Source of the DNA: Acinetobacter sp. NCu2D-2 | GTDB taxonomy: Bacteria; Pseudomonadota; Gammaproteobacteria; Pseudomonadales; Moraxellaceae | DNA length: 64,000 nt | Assembly: GCF_001647675.1 (NCBI RefSeq) | Contig: NZ_CP015594.1 | Location: forward strand, 372,001 to 436,000 | Direction of reading: 5' to 3' | In this document: piece by piece, positions 9,488 through 21,748 of the stretch | Numbering within the stretch: position 1 is the first letter of the stretch | How the letters are laid out: each line of letters opens with the position of its first letter | The notes under the pieces: model-generated | Seen by the model: only the letters and a program-made list of their open reading frames with translations | Told to the model about the DNA's origin: nothing | Database searches by the model: none | Made by a program: the position numbers and the translations under genes

Positions 9488-9606
9488 ATTGTGTGGAACT
9501 TTTAAATGCCCATTTTCAAACCGTTATTTTAGATCTGCTTTTAGCAAGGCAAAAACCGCATGAGTTTGTTAAAATAGCGCCTTGTTTAATGATACCTACA
9601 CTTGTT

Positions 9607-10377
9607 ATGACCGAACTTCTTCAAGATGATGAATATGACCGCCGTTTTGCTGGTGTTGCCAAAATTTATGGTGAAGACAGTTTTAGTCATTATGAAAAAA
9701 GCCATGTCATGGTCATCGGTATTGGCGGTGTAGGGTCATGGGCGGTTGAAGCACTGGCACGTACCGGTGTTGGTGAGCTGACTATGGTGGATATGGATGT
9801 CGTTGCGGCATCGAATATCAATCGTCAATTACCCGCAATGTCTACGACTTTAGGACATGAAAAAATTGAAGTTATGGCAGAGCGATGCCGTGCCATCAAT
9901 CCACGTATTAAAATTAATTTGATTGATGACTATCTGACACCTGAAAATGTTAAAGAGGTATTGGCGGGCAATCCTGATATTATTTTAGATTGCATTGATG
10001 ATGTAAAAGCCAAATTTGCGTTGATGTTACATTGCCGGTTTAACAAGATCCCATTGATTGTGTCTGGTGGTGCTGGCGGTAAGTTAGATCCATTAAAAAT
10101 CCGAGTTGCAGATTTATCAAGAACTGAACAAGACCCTATGCTTGCTAAATTGCGTGCACAGCTGCGTAGTAAAGGTATTTGCAAAAAGCCAAAAGAGAAA
10201 TTTGGGATTACATGTGTATATTCAATTGATAATCCGTTCTCGAGTGCAGATGTATGCCCAAGTGCAGGATTGCGTTGTGGCGGCTATGGGTCGGCCGTGG
10301 TAGTGACCTCAAGTTTTGCGATGGTTGCCGTTTCAGAAGTGTTAAAGAAACTCGATGCCAAACGGGCCAAAGTCTAA
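9607..10377 (+). CDS. tcdA: tRNA threonylcarbamoyladenosine dehydratase
   Basis: TcdA (CsdL) is an E1-like ATP-dependent enzyme that cyclises t6A37 to ct6A in tRNA. The ATP-binding motif is VIGIGGVGSWAVEALARTG, followed by the E1-type Asp and Asn/Arg in VDMDVVAASNINRQ and the CIDDVKAK loop. The C-terminal CGGYGSAVVVTSSF segment is typical of the family. The start at 9607 (MTELLQDD, 256 residues) is chosen because family proteins begin shortly before YDRRF. In-frame starts at 9493 (GTG) and 9589 (ATG) would add an unrelated stretch. No strong ribosome site marks any of them. Confidence 0.94.
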   Translation: MTELLQDDEYDRRFAGVAKIYGEDSFSHYEKSHVMVIGIGGVGSWAVEALARTGVGELTMVDMDVVAASNINRQLPAMSTTLGHEKIEVMAERCRAINPRIKINLIDDYLTPENVKEVLAGNPDIILDCIDDVKAKFALMLHCRFNKIPLIVSGGAGGKLDPLKIRVADLSRTEQDPMLAKLRAQLRSKGICKKPKEKFGITCVYSIDNPFSSADVCPSAGLRCGGYGSAVVVTSSFAMVAVSEVLKKLDAKRAKV

Positions 10378-10388
10378 CTTACAAAATT

Positions 10389-10415
10389 AAAAGCACATTC
10401 TATGTGCTTTTTTTT
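10389..10415 (+). terminator. Rho-independent terminator after tcdA
   Basis: Stem AAAAGCACA / TGTGCTTTT with a short TTCTA loop and an extended T run, 11 nt after the tcdA stop. Confidence 0.85.
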
Positions 10416-10475
10416 ATCGACAGTTTAAAATGAAAATTAATATTCATATAACAAAAACAAGGTTTTGGAGCAGCT

Positions 10476-12299
10476 ATGTGGTTTTTATTGGTGCTAATTT
10501 TGGGGATAGCAGCCTTGGCCATTTGGATGTGGAAGCGTCCAGATCCTGTGCAACGAGATCAAGCCAAAGCGGTTCAACATGATTTATGGATTGAGCAAAT
10601 AGATGCGCAGTACAAGCATGCTTTACGTTTGATTAATGATCCTGCACAGCCCAATTTCTCCCGTGCATTTGAAATATTGGAGCAGCTTGCTCAGCAACAT
10701 GATCTTCCTCAAGCCTATACTCAAATGGGATTAATGCATCTTAAAGGTCAGGGACGTGAAGTCAGTGTTGAAAGTGCCATTGGGCTACTCGACAAAGCTT
10801 TTCGTTTAGGCGGAGAGGATGCTGCATTTCACCTTGGGAAAATTTATGAATCTGAGCAATATCAGCACCACAACATTGAAAAAGCCTTATATTGGTATCG
10901 ACATGCCGTCGCTCGTGGCAATGTTGAGGCACAGCTCAAAATTACCGAACTGACCCCTAATGATGATAAAAATGTAGCTCTACAAAAGTTTGAATTATTA
11001 AAAAAGAATGCAGAGCAGGGGCATGCCAACTCACAGTTTCAATTGGCACAGCATTATCTTCATCATGGGCAGCAACAAGACATCAGTCTTGGCATGCACT
11101 ATTTATTTTCTGCTGCTAAACAGGATGTCTTGGCAGCGAATCAACAAATTGCAGACTACTATGCAAATGGCTATTTACTCCCGCAAGATCCGACTCAGGC
11201 CTTACAGCTTATTAAGCGCAGTGTGAATTTAGGTGGTCAGCAAGGTTTGTATCAGTATTACCAAGGGGTACTGCTCGGTTGGATTGATGCAGATCAACGT
11301 CAACGGGTTTTTCAGCATTTATTGCAACAGTCACAAGAACATAAGGATCTACACGCCAAGACTTTGTTGGGCACGGCTTATTTTTATGGTTGGTATGTAT
11401 CGCACAATGAAACTATGGCCTATCGTTATTGGACAGAAGCTGCGAAAGCAGATCATCCTCCAGCGATCGTGATTTTAGCGGCATTACATTATGAACAATA
11501 TCTTGTGACAGATGCACAAGAACAAGCCTTTACACTCTATAACCAAGCACTTGAATTAGACTCAACTAATTTTCAAGCCCAAATCGGTTTGGCACTCTGT
11601 TATTTAAACGCAGTGGGTACAGCACAAGATTCAGCACGCGCTACACAAATGATTCAAACTGCTGTGGAAGCCCATTGGGGCTTTGACGCACGTTCAGAAG
11701 CGGATTTAATTTATGCAGTGGGGCGTTTCTATGGTCAAATCGATTATCCACTGCCGAATCGTGATAAAGCGATTCATTATCTGAATCAGGCAGTTTCAAA
11801 AGGTTCAGCGGATGCAGCGTGGTATTTATATCAGGCCTTCTCAGGGATTTATCCTGTGTTTGTGAGTGATGTAGATCAAGCCAATCGATATTTGCATCAG
11901 GCAGCCAAACTAGGCCATGCAGAAGCACAGGCGACACTAGGGCAAAAGTACTTATTTGCACAAAATATTGAGCAAGATTCGATTTTAGGTCTTCAATATT
12001 TACAGCAAAGTGCGGTACAGCAAAATCCGATGGCATTAAATGCCTTAGGACAGGCGTATGAGCAAGGTACAGGTGTTGAGACTGACTTAAACCAAGCAGT
12101 TGCTTATTACAAACGAGCAGCAAACTTTGCAAATGCGGATGCTTATGCTCACTTGGGGCGTTTGTATACCAAAGGTATTGGTGTAGAACGAGACATTACC
12201 ATAGCACGTGACTGGCTTGAAAAAGGTAGTTTATTGGGCAATGAAACCGCTCAGCAGCTATTGCAGAGTATTCATGATTATCTTGAAATTAATGAATAG
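10476..12299 (+). CDS. Sel1-repeat (TPR-like) membrane-anchored protein
   Basis: The 607-residue protein starts with one hydrophobic segment (about residues 2-18, then WKRPDP), suggesting a membrane anchor or uncleaved signal. The rest is a long array of Sel1-like repeats, for example AYTQMGLMHLKGQGREV, AAFHLGKIYES, ALNALGQAYEQGTGVETD and AYAHLGRLYTKGIGVERD. Such alpha-solenoids act as protein-binding scaffolds. No catalytic domain is visible. The last repeats are closest to the consensus and the middle ones (residues 200-450) are more degenerate. It is monocistronic, bounded by terminators. Partner and role are unknown. Confidence 0.88.
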   Translation: MWFLLVLILGIAALAIWMWKRPDPVQRDQAKAVQHDLWIEQIDAQYKHALRLINDPAQPNFSRAFEILEQLAQQHDLPQAYTQMGLMHLKGQGREVSVESAIGLLDKAFRLGGEDAAFHLGKIYESEQYQHHNIEKALYWYRHAVARGNVEAQLKITELTPNDDKNVALQKFELLKKNAEQGHANSQFQLAQHYLHHGQQQDISLGMHYLFSAAKQDVLAANQQIADYYANGYLLPQDPTQALQLIKRSVNLGGQQGLYQYYQGVLLGWIDADQRQRVFQHLLQQSQEHKDLHAKTLLGTAYFYGWYVSHNETMAYRYWTEAAKADHPPAIVILAALHYEQYLVTDAQEQAFTLYNQALELDSTNFQAQIGLALCYLNAVGTAQDSARATQMIQTAVEAHWGFDARSEADLIYAVGRFYGQIDYPLPNRDKAIHYLNQAVSKGSADAAWYLYQAFSGIYPVFVSDVDQANRYLHQAAKLGHAEAQATLGQKYLFAQNIEQDSILGLQYLQQSAVQQNPMALNALGQAYEQGTGVETDLNQAVAYYKRAANFANADAYAHLGRLYTKGIGVERDITIARDWLEKGSLLGNETAQQLLQSIHDYLEINE

Positions 12300-12307
12300 A
12301 TAGACAT

Positions 12308-12343
12308 AAAAAACCGAGGCATTGACCTCGGTTTTTTATTTTA
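12308..12343. terminator. Terminator between Sel1 gene and efflux operon
   Basis: Stem AAAAACCGAGG / CCTCGGTTTTT with CATTGA loop, between convergent genes. The A run and T run allow use in both directions. Confidence 0.85.
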
Positions 12344-12356
12344 GAAATAGGATTGA

Positions 12357-13772
12357 TTAAGACAGTGTTTGAATTGGACTTCCACCTAACGCTTGCATCA
12401 GTGTTACGTAAGCGTTGTATTGGCTTTGTTTGGTCTGAATTAAACTCAAACGTGCGTTACGTAGCGTTTCCTGAGCATCAAGCAAGTTCTTTAATGCGAT
12501 TGCACCGTTGCGATAGCGAACTTCTGTTAAGCGCGCAGTCTTTTCGGCAAGTTCGACATTACGTTGCTGTAGTTGCACCTGTTTATTAATTTCATTACGA
12601 CTTGAAAGTGCATTTTCAACATCGGCAAAGGCTTCATACATGGTTTGACGATATTGCAGAATCGATTTCTCGTACTCAAGTTCATTGACCTTGAGATCAC
12701 GTTTCATATCGTTCCATTGTAAAAATGGCAGTGTTAAGCCAGCACCTAAAGTTGCTACAGGGTTTTTAAGTGCACTCGATAACGATGTACTACTTCCTAC
12801 ACCTGTCGCTAAATTCCCAGTTAAACTAATTGAAGGGTAGTAGCTGGCTTTATTGGCATCTTTATTGGCAAGGGCTTTACGTAAGCGCAGTTCTGCTGCA
12901 TTTAAATCAGGACGACGTGAAAGCAGACTTGCAGGTAATCCGGCATCAATGCTTGGTAACGCAATATTCGGCAAACGTTTTGGTTCTTGCAAGCTTAACT
13001 GTTGTACAGGCATGTTTAGTAGCACAGCAAGTGCAGTACGTGTTTCCACGCGTTGCTGATCAATCTGACTTAAAGTAGATTTTTGCGTTTGAATGGCTTG
13101 TTCAGCTTGGGTTAAATCCAAGCCTGAAACTGCACCTGCACGGTATTGTACCCGAACCAAATCATAAGTCTTTTGAGCGGTTGCTAAGTTTTGCTGCACC
13201 ACGCCATAGCGTTCATTGAGATAGCCAAGCTGCCAATATAACTGTGCAGTCGTACCAATGAGGCTTTGTGCAGTGGCTTGTAGATCTTGCTCGGTTGCTA
13301 AAGCTTCCCAACGAGCAGCTTCTGTTTGGTTGGCTAACTTGCCAAATAGATCAAGCTCGTAACTTAAACCCGGGTAATTTAAGCTAATGCGTGAGGAACT
13401 ATCACCACCATCCAGATCGACTTGGTAGTTAGTTGAAATACCTGCATTGCCGATACGGATACCTTGTTGGCTTTGAGTTTGTTTGGCCTGAATACGTGCT
13501 TGCTGTAAGTTAATCCCTGCAACTGCAAGATTGGTATTACGTGACAATACATCTTCAACCAATGCATTCAGTTGTGGATCTTTAAATAAGGTCCACCATT
13601 GGTCATTCATCACATTTTGACGAATCTGCTGACTCAAGACCTGACTATTTTGATAGTTACTCGGAATGTTTACCGTAGGTTGTTCATACGGGCTTTTAAC
13701 CACCGCAGCACAGCCCACTAATGAACTTCCTAGAACGAGAGCACTGGCAAGTTTGGTTAAATTTATAGACAT
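12357..13772 (-). CDS. Outer-membrane efflux lipoprotein (NodT/TolC-like factor)
   Basis: This is an outer-membrane channel of the RND/ABC efflux outer-membrane-factor family, forming the exit duct of a tripartite pump. The signal peptide has lipobox LVGC near residue 21, followed by the family start PYEQPTVNIPSNY and WWTLFKDPQLNALVEDVL. Two repeated OEP domains with long helices follow (AGINLQQARIQAK, RYRNGAIALKNLLDAQETL). The start at 13772 is set by AAGGA spaced 7 nt; a nearby ATG at 13778 is too close to that site. It follows macB by 10 nt, so it is the dedicated outer-membrane partner of MacAB rather than a shared TolC. Confidence 0.94.
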   Translation of the reverse strand: MSINLTKLASALVLGSSLVGCAAVVKSPYEQPTVNIPSNYQNSQVLSQQIRQNVMNDQWWTLFKDPQLNALVEDVLSRNTNLAVAGINLQQARIQAKQTQSQQGIRIGNAGISTNYQVDLDGGDSSSRISLNYPGLSYELDLFGKLANQTEAARWEALATEQDLQATAQSLIGTTAQLYWQLGYLNERYGVVQQNLATAQKTYDLVRVQYRAGAVSGLDLTQAEQAIQTQKSTLSQIDQQRVETRTALAVLLNMPVQQLSLQEPKRLPNIALPSIDAGLPASLLSRRPDLNAAELRLRKALANKDANKASYYPSISLTGNLATGVGSSTSLSSALKNPVATLGAGLTLPFLQWNDMKRDLKVNELEYEKSILQYRQTMYEAFADVENALSSRNEINKQVQLQQRNVELAEKTARLTEVRYRNGAIALKNLLDAQETLRNARLSLIQTKQSQYNAYVTLMQALGGSPIQTLS

Positions 13773-13782
13773 GATCATTTCC

Positions 13783-15759
13783 TTATTCGCGTGACAGTGC
13801 ATCGACTGGATTAAGACGAGCGGCATTACGTGCAGGAATAAATCCGAACACAATCCCGATTAAACTTGAGCAAACAAACGCAGCAATAATAGAAGTCGTT
13901 GAATATGCCATTTGGAAACTATCACCAGCAAATTTACTGATCAGTTCACCAATACCAAGAGACAGAAGCACACCTAAAATACCACCCAAAATACAGACTA
14001 GAACTGCTTCAATCAGGAATTGCTGCAAGATGTCACTTTGTCGTGCACCGACCGCCATACGAACCCCAATTTCTTGAGTCCGTTCTGTTACTGAGACCAG
14101 CATAATATTCATGACACCAATACCACCGACAACCAATGAAATCACAGCAATTGCTGAAATCAATAAGGTCATAGTTTTTGTGGTTTGCTGAATGGTTTCA
14201 CGAATACTGTCCGCATTTTGTGTAAAGACATCCTGTGCACCATGACGTTGAATCAAAAGATTCAAAATAGCATTTTCAGCAGCTGTACTTGGATATTCAT
14301 CTTTAATACGCACAATAATATTTCGAACATTAGATTGCCCTAACATACGACTCATCACAGTCGAATACGGTAAGTAGACATTGAGACTGTCTGAGCTGCC
14401 CATCATGCCGGCTTGTGCATCCACCACACCAATAATACGGCTTGGTACACTGCCCAATAAGATCACTTGACCAACAGGGCTTGAACCATCTGGAAAGAAA
14501 GTTTTTTGGGTATTACTGTCGATCACCACATCTTGGGCTTGTTGGGTGACGCTATGTTTATCAAAAGCTTGACCCGCATTAAAGTTTAAACCTTTGACAT
14601 AGAAGTAATCGGCACTGACACCGTTGACGGTTGCCGAGGCTTCGATTTCTTTAAAACGTGCAGTTACACTGGAGTTGACCGTTGGACTGACCCCATCAAC
14701 ATAGGGCTGTTCAGCTAAGGCATCTGCATCGGCAGGAATCAGAGTTTTGGCTTGCGCAGATTTAGAATTATCCCCGAAACCACGACCTTGAGAGACAGTA
14801 ATGGTATTGGTGCCGAGGCTACTGATATTTTCCAAAATTTGCTTCTGAGAGCCATTCCCCAAAGCGACCACCGAAACCACTGACGCGATCCCGATAATAA
14901 TCCCAAGCATGGTCAGGAATGTCCGCATACGGTGTGCATTCATGGCAAGGAGTGCCATACGGAAAGCTTCACCTAAACGGTCAATTGAAGCGCGCCAAAC
15001 CGGAATCTTTTTCTGTGGGGCAGGGACGAGTTCCTGTTTTTCAAAACCATCATCAATGATCGGTACATTCGGTTGATCGGAAATAATATTCCCGTCAGAA
15101 ATCTCGATGATACGTGTAGCATTCTTCGCCACGTTCATATCATGGGTCACCAAAATGATGGTATGACCTTTGGCATTGAGTTCACGCAAAATGCGCATCA
15201 CTTCAATACCACTGTTCTTATCGAGTGCACCTGTTGGCTCATCGGCAAGAATTACATCACCACCATTCATCAGCGCACGCGCAATTGAGACACGTTGCTG
15301 TTGACCACCGGATAACTGACTCGGACGGTTTTCAGTTTTACCTTCCAAGCCTAAATTTGTCAGGAGTTCAGTCGAGCGTTTTTGACGTTCAGTGGCATCT
15401 GCACCGGCATAAATCGCAGGCACTTCGACGTTGCCTGCAGCAGTCAAATCACCGAGTAGATGATAACGCTGGAAGATAAAGCCGAAATATTCACGCCGTA
15501 ATTTTGCTAATTCGTCAGGTTCGAGCTTTCGGGTTTCACGCCCCTTAACTTTATAGCTACCTTTGGTGGGTTGATCGAGACAACCCAAGATATTCATCAG
15601 GGTTGATTTACCCGAACCTGACTGACCGACAATCGCGACCAATTCACCCGAGTAAATTTCAAGATTAATCCCTTTTAAAATCTGAATCGTACTTTCACCC
15701 GCAGGGAACTCACGAATCAGATCTTTGACCTCGAGTAGAGGCTGTTGTTGTTGAGTCAT
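13783..15759 (-). CDS. macB: MacB-type ABC transporter, fused ATPase/permease
   Basis: MacB couples cytosolic ATP hydrolysis to a periplasmic mechanotransmission cycle that drives substrates such as macrolides, peptides or siderophores through an outer-membrane duct. The N-terminal ABC domain has Walker [10 protein letters not shown] (45-53), signature LSGGQQQR (149-156) and Walker B ILADEPTG (170-177). Then come a first membrane helix (about 275-300), the large periplasmic domain, and three C-terminal helices with [20 protein letters not shown] typical of FtsX/MacB permeases. Length 658 residues, as expected. It starts 2 nt after macA. Confidence 0.96.
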   Translation of the reverse strand: MTQQQQPLLEVKDLIREFPAGESTIQILKGINLEIYSGELVAIVGQSGSGKSTLMNILGCLDQPTKGSYKVKGRETRKLEPDELAKLRREYFGFIFQRYHLLGDLTAAGNVEVPAIYAGADATERQKRSTELLTNLGLEGKTENRPSQLSGGQQQRVSIARALMNGGDVILADEPTGALDKNSGIEVMRILRELNAKGHTIILVTHDMNVAKNATRIIEISDGNIISDQPNVPIIDDGFEKQELVPAPQKKIPVWRASIDRLGEAFRMALLAMNAHRMRTFLTMLGIIIGIASVVSVVALGNGSQKQILENISSLGTNTITVSQGRGFGDNSKSAQAKTLIPADADALAEQPYVDGVSPTVNSSVTARFKEIEASATVNGVSADYFYVKGLNFNAGQAFDKHSVTQQAQDVVIDSNTQKTFFPDGSSPVGQVILLGSVPSRIIGVVDAQAGMMGSSDSLNVYLPYSTVMSRMLGQSNVRNIIVRIKDEYPSTAAENAILNLLIQRHGAQDVFTQNADSIRETIQQTTKTMTLLISAIAVISLVVGGIGVMNIMLVSVTERTQEIGVRMAVGARQSDILQQFLIEAVLVCILGGILGVLLSLGIGELISKFAGDSFQMAYSTTSIIAAFVCSSLIGIVFGFIPARNAARLNPVDALSRE

Positions 15760-15761
15760 GA

Positions 15762-17090
15762 TTACATTCTCATTGGGCCAGCACCACGCGCACCACCGCT
15801 ACGTTTTGCAGAATCATTTGCACTGTCTGCACCATCAGCAATCACAACTTGATCACCTTTTTTCAAGCCTTTAATGACTTGAGCAGTCACACGGTTGTTT
15901 AAGCCAATCAGTACAGGCGTTGGTTTTGCTGTGCCATCTGCTTGCAATACGCGCACCATGGCACGAGTCGCTTTACCTTGTTCGATAAGTGCTTGTTCAG
16001 CAGGAGTCAGTTCTAAACGTTGAGGGCGATTTGCATCTTTCGCTTTTGCTTGTTCAGGTGCAGCATTGGTTGAACCTTCACCACGTTTACGTTGTGGGCG
16101 GTTAGATGTTTCAACCGCTGAAGCAGGGATCGTCAGAACATTACGTGCTTCATCCAAAATGATATAAACCTGTGCAGTCATATCAATACGGAGTTTGCCG
16201 TCGTCATTTGGCACATCAAATAGCGCGTTGTAATACACCGCAGAACTGGTTGATGAGCTTGAAGTATTGTTGGTTTCAGAGTTAATAGACTTCGGTGCAG
16301 GTTCAACTTGACGCAATTTTGCGTAAATTTTCTTTTCGCTATTGCCTAAAGTGGTGAAGTAAACCGATTGACCTTCTTGAACCTTCATGACGTCTGCTTC
16401 AGAAATTTCAGCCTTGATGGTCATGTTGTCGAGTTGTGCCATTTTGACAATCGTTGGTGCACTTTGGTTGGCGTTTACGGTTTGACCTTCTTCAGTTACG
16501 ATCGCCACAATTGTACCGTCCATTGGTGCAACAATTTGTGTATAACCTAAGTCTTCTTTTGCAGTCGCTAAGGTTAAACGTGATTGTTCAATTTGAGCGT
16601 TAATTGCAGTGATGTCAGCTTGAGCGGTTTTATAACTTGCTAGTGCAGACTCTAATTCAGCACGTGAAGTTGCATCTTGCGCGTACATGGCTTGTTGACG
16701 TTTATATTCTGCTTCAATTTTTGCTAAATTGGCTTGTTTTACAGCAAGTTGTGCTTGTTGGTTTTTGATACTTGCTTCAGCAGTTTTTAGTTCATTTTCT
16801 TGACGTACCGAGTCAATACGTGCAATCAGCTGACCTTTTTTAACTTGGTCACCAAGCTCCACATACATTTCTTTAACCTGACCAGACACCTGCGCACCGA
16901 CGCTGACCATTTTGGTTGCTTCTAGTACCCCTGTAGCGAGTACCGAGTTTTCGATATCGCCAGTGGTAACTTCAGCCGTAATATACTGAGGTTTTTGTTC
17001 TTTCGGTTTAAGGAAATACCACGCAGTGGCAGCAACAGCAATTGCGATAACAACTGCTATAATCAGTTTCATCGGTTTTATTTTTGGCAT
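15762..17090 (-). CDS. macA: MacA-type periplasmic adaptor (membrane fusion protein)
   Basis: This membrane fusion protein bridges MacB and the outer-membrane channel. An N-terminal membrane anchor (about residues 7-24) is followed by the lipoyl/barrel-sandwich half [21 protein letters not shown], a long alpha-hairpin coiled coil (about 90-175), the second lipoyl half [18 protein letters not shown] and beta-barrel domains. Unusual parts are a Ser/Thr-rich loop ([10 protein letters not shown]) and a charged insertion around residues 325-360, rich in Arg, Lys and Ala. The C-terminus is Gly/Arg-rich. The start at 17090 (ATG) is preferred; an in-frame TTG at 17099 is possible. No strong ribosome site is seen. 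First gene of macA-macB-OMF. Confidence 0.93.
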   Translation of the reverse strand: MPKIKPMKLIIAVVIAIAVAATAWYFLKPKEQKPQYITAEVTTGDIENSVLATGVLEATKMVSVGAQVSGQVKEMYVELGDQVKKGQLIARIDSVRQENELKTAEASIKNQQAQLAVKQANLAKIEAEYKRQQAMYAQDATSRAELESALASYKTAQADITAINAQIEQSRLTLATAKEDLGYTQIVAPMDGTIVAIVTEEGQTVNANQSAPTIVKMAQLDNMTIKAEISEADVMKVQEGQSVYFTTLGNSEKKIYAKLRQVEPAPKSINSETNNTSSSSTSSAVYYNALFDVPNDDGKLRIDMTAQVYIILDEARNVLTIPASAVETSNRPQRKRGEGSTNAAPEQAKAKDANRPQRLELTPAEQALIEQGKATRAMVRVLQADGTAKPTPVLIGLNNRVTAQVIKGLKKGDQVVIADGADSANDSAKRSGGARGAGPMRM

Positions 17091-17168
17091 GATCGGCAAA
17101 TTTCGGTTTGAGAATTGCCTTGATTATAAAAGCGAAATGAGGATAAAACGTGAATTTTTTTAACTAAT

Positions 17169-17187
17169 AAGAATGATTATTATTTTA
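17169..17187. promoter_or_regulatory. Possible Fur box upstream of macA
   Basis: Compared with the 19-bp Fur palindrome GATAATGATTATCATTATC, this site matches at 14 of 19 positions by my count, including eight consecutive core bases ATGATTAT. It lies about 80 bp before macA, in the only non-coding gap ahead of the efflux operon. The region is very A+T-rich, which raises the chance of a random match. Confidence 0.35.
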
Positions 17188-17205
17188 TATAACGCTCATT
17201 TTCAA

Positions 17206-18192
17206 TTAATGAAACAAGGTTTTACCGCACATACTAGCAATAGCTTGCTGAACCAGTTGCTCAGGATTTTCATCTCCCAAACCTTTGATGGATGCATCAA
17301 TACGTAGTAATAGTGCAGGCCAAGTGAGGAATGTCTGTGGACTCAAGCGACGTAACGCTTGTTGATATTGCCCAATTTTGGTCTTCCAAATTCCGATTTG
17401 TAATGCGTTTTGAGGTTGTTCAAAGAGTTGCATCAGTAGGCGCATCTCTTTACTAATACTCCACAAAATTAAACTTAATGCTTCACCCGAGGCGATCAAA
17501 TACTGAAAAATTTTAATCGACTGCGCCAGATTGCCATTCAATAGTGCATCGTTTAGATCATAAGTACTGTAACGGGATTGATCTTGCAGGCAGGCATATA
17601 AATGCTCAATTTCAATTACATCGACTTCAGCAAACGTATCTGCAACACGCATTAAACTATTTTTTGCAGCCAACAGGTTGTGTTCATGATGTTGCTCAAG
17701 CCATGTCCAAGCATCATTGGCAAGCTGAATGCCGAGCTTATCCGCTTCAACCGCCAAGATTTGCTGACGATCTCGTGGATAATTAGCGGTCAGTGCAACG
17801 TTGACACCATTGGCATCAATCGTCTGAAAGAAACTGGTTTTTAAACTACTGCTGTCTTGTTTTGGCATGATGACCAATAACAAGTTTTGCTCATTATGTT
17901 GTAAAAAACTTTTTAACAGCTTTAAGCCCGCAGCATCAGGTTTGATATTGCCGTGGACTTCAACTGCGAGTTGGGTCGAAAACAGCGATAAGCTATTTAA
18001 CGCGTTAAAAACTGTTTTCCAATCACTCGCAGAGCTAATGTCATAACGCTGACGTTCGATCTCTTGCTTTTGCCAGCTCGCACGAAAAGCATCAATCAGG
18101 TTTTGCTCAAGTAAAGGTTCTTGACCATGTAAAACCCATGCTCCGCGAGCATCGTCCACACGTTTCAGGGCTTGTAGATAGTCAAGTTTCAT
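17206..18192 (-). CDS. holA: DNA polymerase III subunit delta
   Basis: HolA is the delta subunit of the clamp loader that opens the beta sliding clamp. The 328-residue protein has the family N-terminus (MKLDYLQAL, WVLHGQEPLLEQNLIDAFR), the DISSASDWKTVFNALNSLSLFS segment, the LLVIMPKQDSSSLK block and the C-terminal collar helices with LILWSISKEMRLL. It lacks a functional P-loop, as usual for delta. It follows lptE after 12 nt; the leuS-lptE-holA order is the common gammaproteobacterial operon. Confidence 0.95.
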   Translation of the reverse strand: MKLDYLQALKRVDDARGAWVLHGQEPLLEQNLIDAFRASWQKQEIERQRYDISSASDWKTVFNALNSLSLFSTQLAVEVHGNIKPDAAGLKLLKSFLQHNEQNLLLVIMPKQDSSSLKTSFFQTIDANGVNVALTANYPRDRQQILAVEADKLGIQLANDAWTWLEQHHEHNLLAAKNSLMRVADTFAEVDVIEIEHLYACLQDQSRYSTYDLNDALLNGNLAQSIKIFQYLIASGEALSLILWSISKEMRLLMQLFEQPQNALQIGIWKTKIGQYQQALRRLSPQTFLTWPALLLRIDASIKGLGDENPEQLVQQAIASMCGKTLFH

Positions 18193-18204
18193 AAATGTAC
18201 AGTC

Positions 18205-18726
18205 TTATTGAGCAGAAGTATTTTTAACTAGTGGTAAACGGTTCGAAGACAGTTGACGTGCAATTTGCTGTGCAATGTCATCAATTAAGACTTCGTTTAA
18301 ATATTTTTGTTCTTGGTCATCGGTATTCACGGTTTCAATATCATATTGATAAGTACGTGTTGCCAATAAAGTACGCGGCTCTGTAATCGGATTGCCTTGT
18401 GCATCTTCAATACGGAAAGTCACGTTTAGACGCAGTAAAGTTTCTACCAATTTACCGTTGAGTTCTAAGCGGCGAGGGGTGTAGTCCAAAATACGAAGTG
18501 TATAGGCATCCGGTTGGCTACTCAGTTGTACACCTGCAGCACCTAAATAGACAGCGAGCTTTTCTTGTAAAGCTTCTGTATTGGCAGGCATCACCAAATT
18601 AATTTTTTGATAAGCAATTGGCATCACACTCGGATTCATACCTTTTAAATGGAAGCCACAGCCGACTAAACCTGCACCTAGACCACAAGTTAAAACAATT
18701 GCTGCTAAACGGTTGCCTAAACGCAT
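18205..18726 (-). CDS. lptE: LPS-assembly lipoprotein LptE
   Basis: LptE plugs the LptD barrel and helps insert LPS/LOS into the outer leaflet. The protein has 173 residues, a signal peptide with lipobox LVGC at about residue 23 and the hallmark CGFHLKG right after the modified Cys. The later SQPDAYTLRILDYTPRR and LNVTFRIEDAQGNPI strands match the family. It lies between leuS and holA, its usual place. A run of REP-like palindromes separates it from leuS. Confidence 0.95.
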   Translation of the reverse strand: MRLGNRLAAIVLTCGLGAGLVGCGFHLKGMNPSVMPIAYQKINLVMPANTEALQEKLAVYLGAAGVQLSSQPDAYTLRILDYTPRRLELNGKLVETLLRLNVTFRIEDAQGNPITEPRTLLATRTYQYDIETVNTDDQEQKYLNEVLIDDIAQQIARQLSSNRLPLVKNTSAQ

Positions 18727-18780
18727 GTTTATCCTCTTTTCCCAATGGGAATGATTAAAATTCTATAGGGATTGTAAAGT

Positions 18781-18809
18781 CAAAGCCCGTTGGCTGGCAA
18801 CGGGCTTTG
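18781..18809. other. Strong hairpin between leuS and lptE
   Basis: Perfect 12-bp inverted repeat CAAAGCCCGTTG / CAACGGGCTTTG around a 5-nt loop. It lacks a proper T run on either strand, so it may attenuate or protect the leuS-lptE transcript rather than end it. Confidence 0.6.
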
Positions 18810-18828
18810 TTTGGGAATTGTGAAATCC

Positions 18829-18995
18829 TTTCCCTCATCCTAACCTTCTCCCTGAGCAATATATGGCGCAAGAGAAGGAATTTCCCTCTCCTTCTAGGAG
18901 AGGGTTAGGGAGAGGTGGTTTTAATCCCTCCAAACCTCCCTTTAATAAAGGGAGGCTTTTTCCCCCTCTTTTTAAAAGAGGGGTTAGGGGAGATT
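18829..18995. repeat. Cluster of four alternating REP-like palindromic units
   Basis: Four units, alternately reversed and direct, each a hairpin plus a conserved tail resembling TTAGGG-GAG. B1 (18829-18880, reversed) has CCTTCTC/GAGAAGG with a long loop. B2 (18881-18917) has a 9-bp stem at 18884-18904. B3 (18923-18958, reversed) has CCTCCCTTT/AAAGGGAGG. B4 (18960-18995) has a perfect 10-bp stem CCCCTCTTTT/AAAAGAGGGG. The last unit abuts the leuS stop codon. The family matches the pair at 6301-6380. Confidence 0.8.
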
Positions 18996-18996
18996 A

Positions 18997-21639
<2,643 letters not shown>

Positions 21640-21748
21640 TTAAAAAAAATATAGGGCACAGCATAGCGCAAAACACACCTAAAAGTGAATTTTGCCGCTA
21701 TGTTTTCTTCGAATTGAATGCGGGATTTAGTGACCCATGACAATCAAT

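Noticed and set aside
11641..12132. 163-codon minus-strand frame opposite the Sel1-repeat gene
   Set aside because: It lies fully antisense to a clear Sel1 protein; its composition (His/Leu/Gln-rich) is that of a shadow frame and no domain is visible.
18781..18809. Hairpin after leuS as a true rho-independent terminator
   Set aside because: The stem is strong but lacks a T run on either strand, and lptE and holA normally share the leuS transcript.
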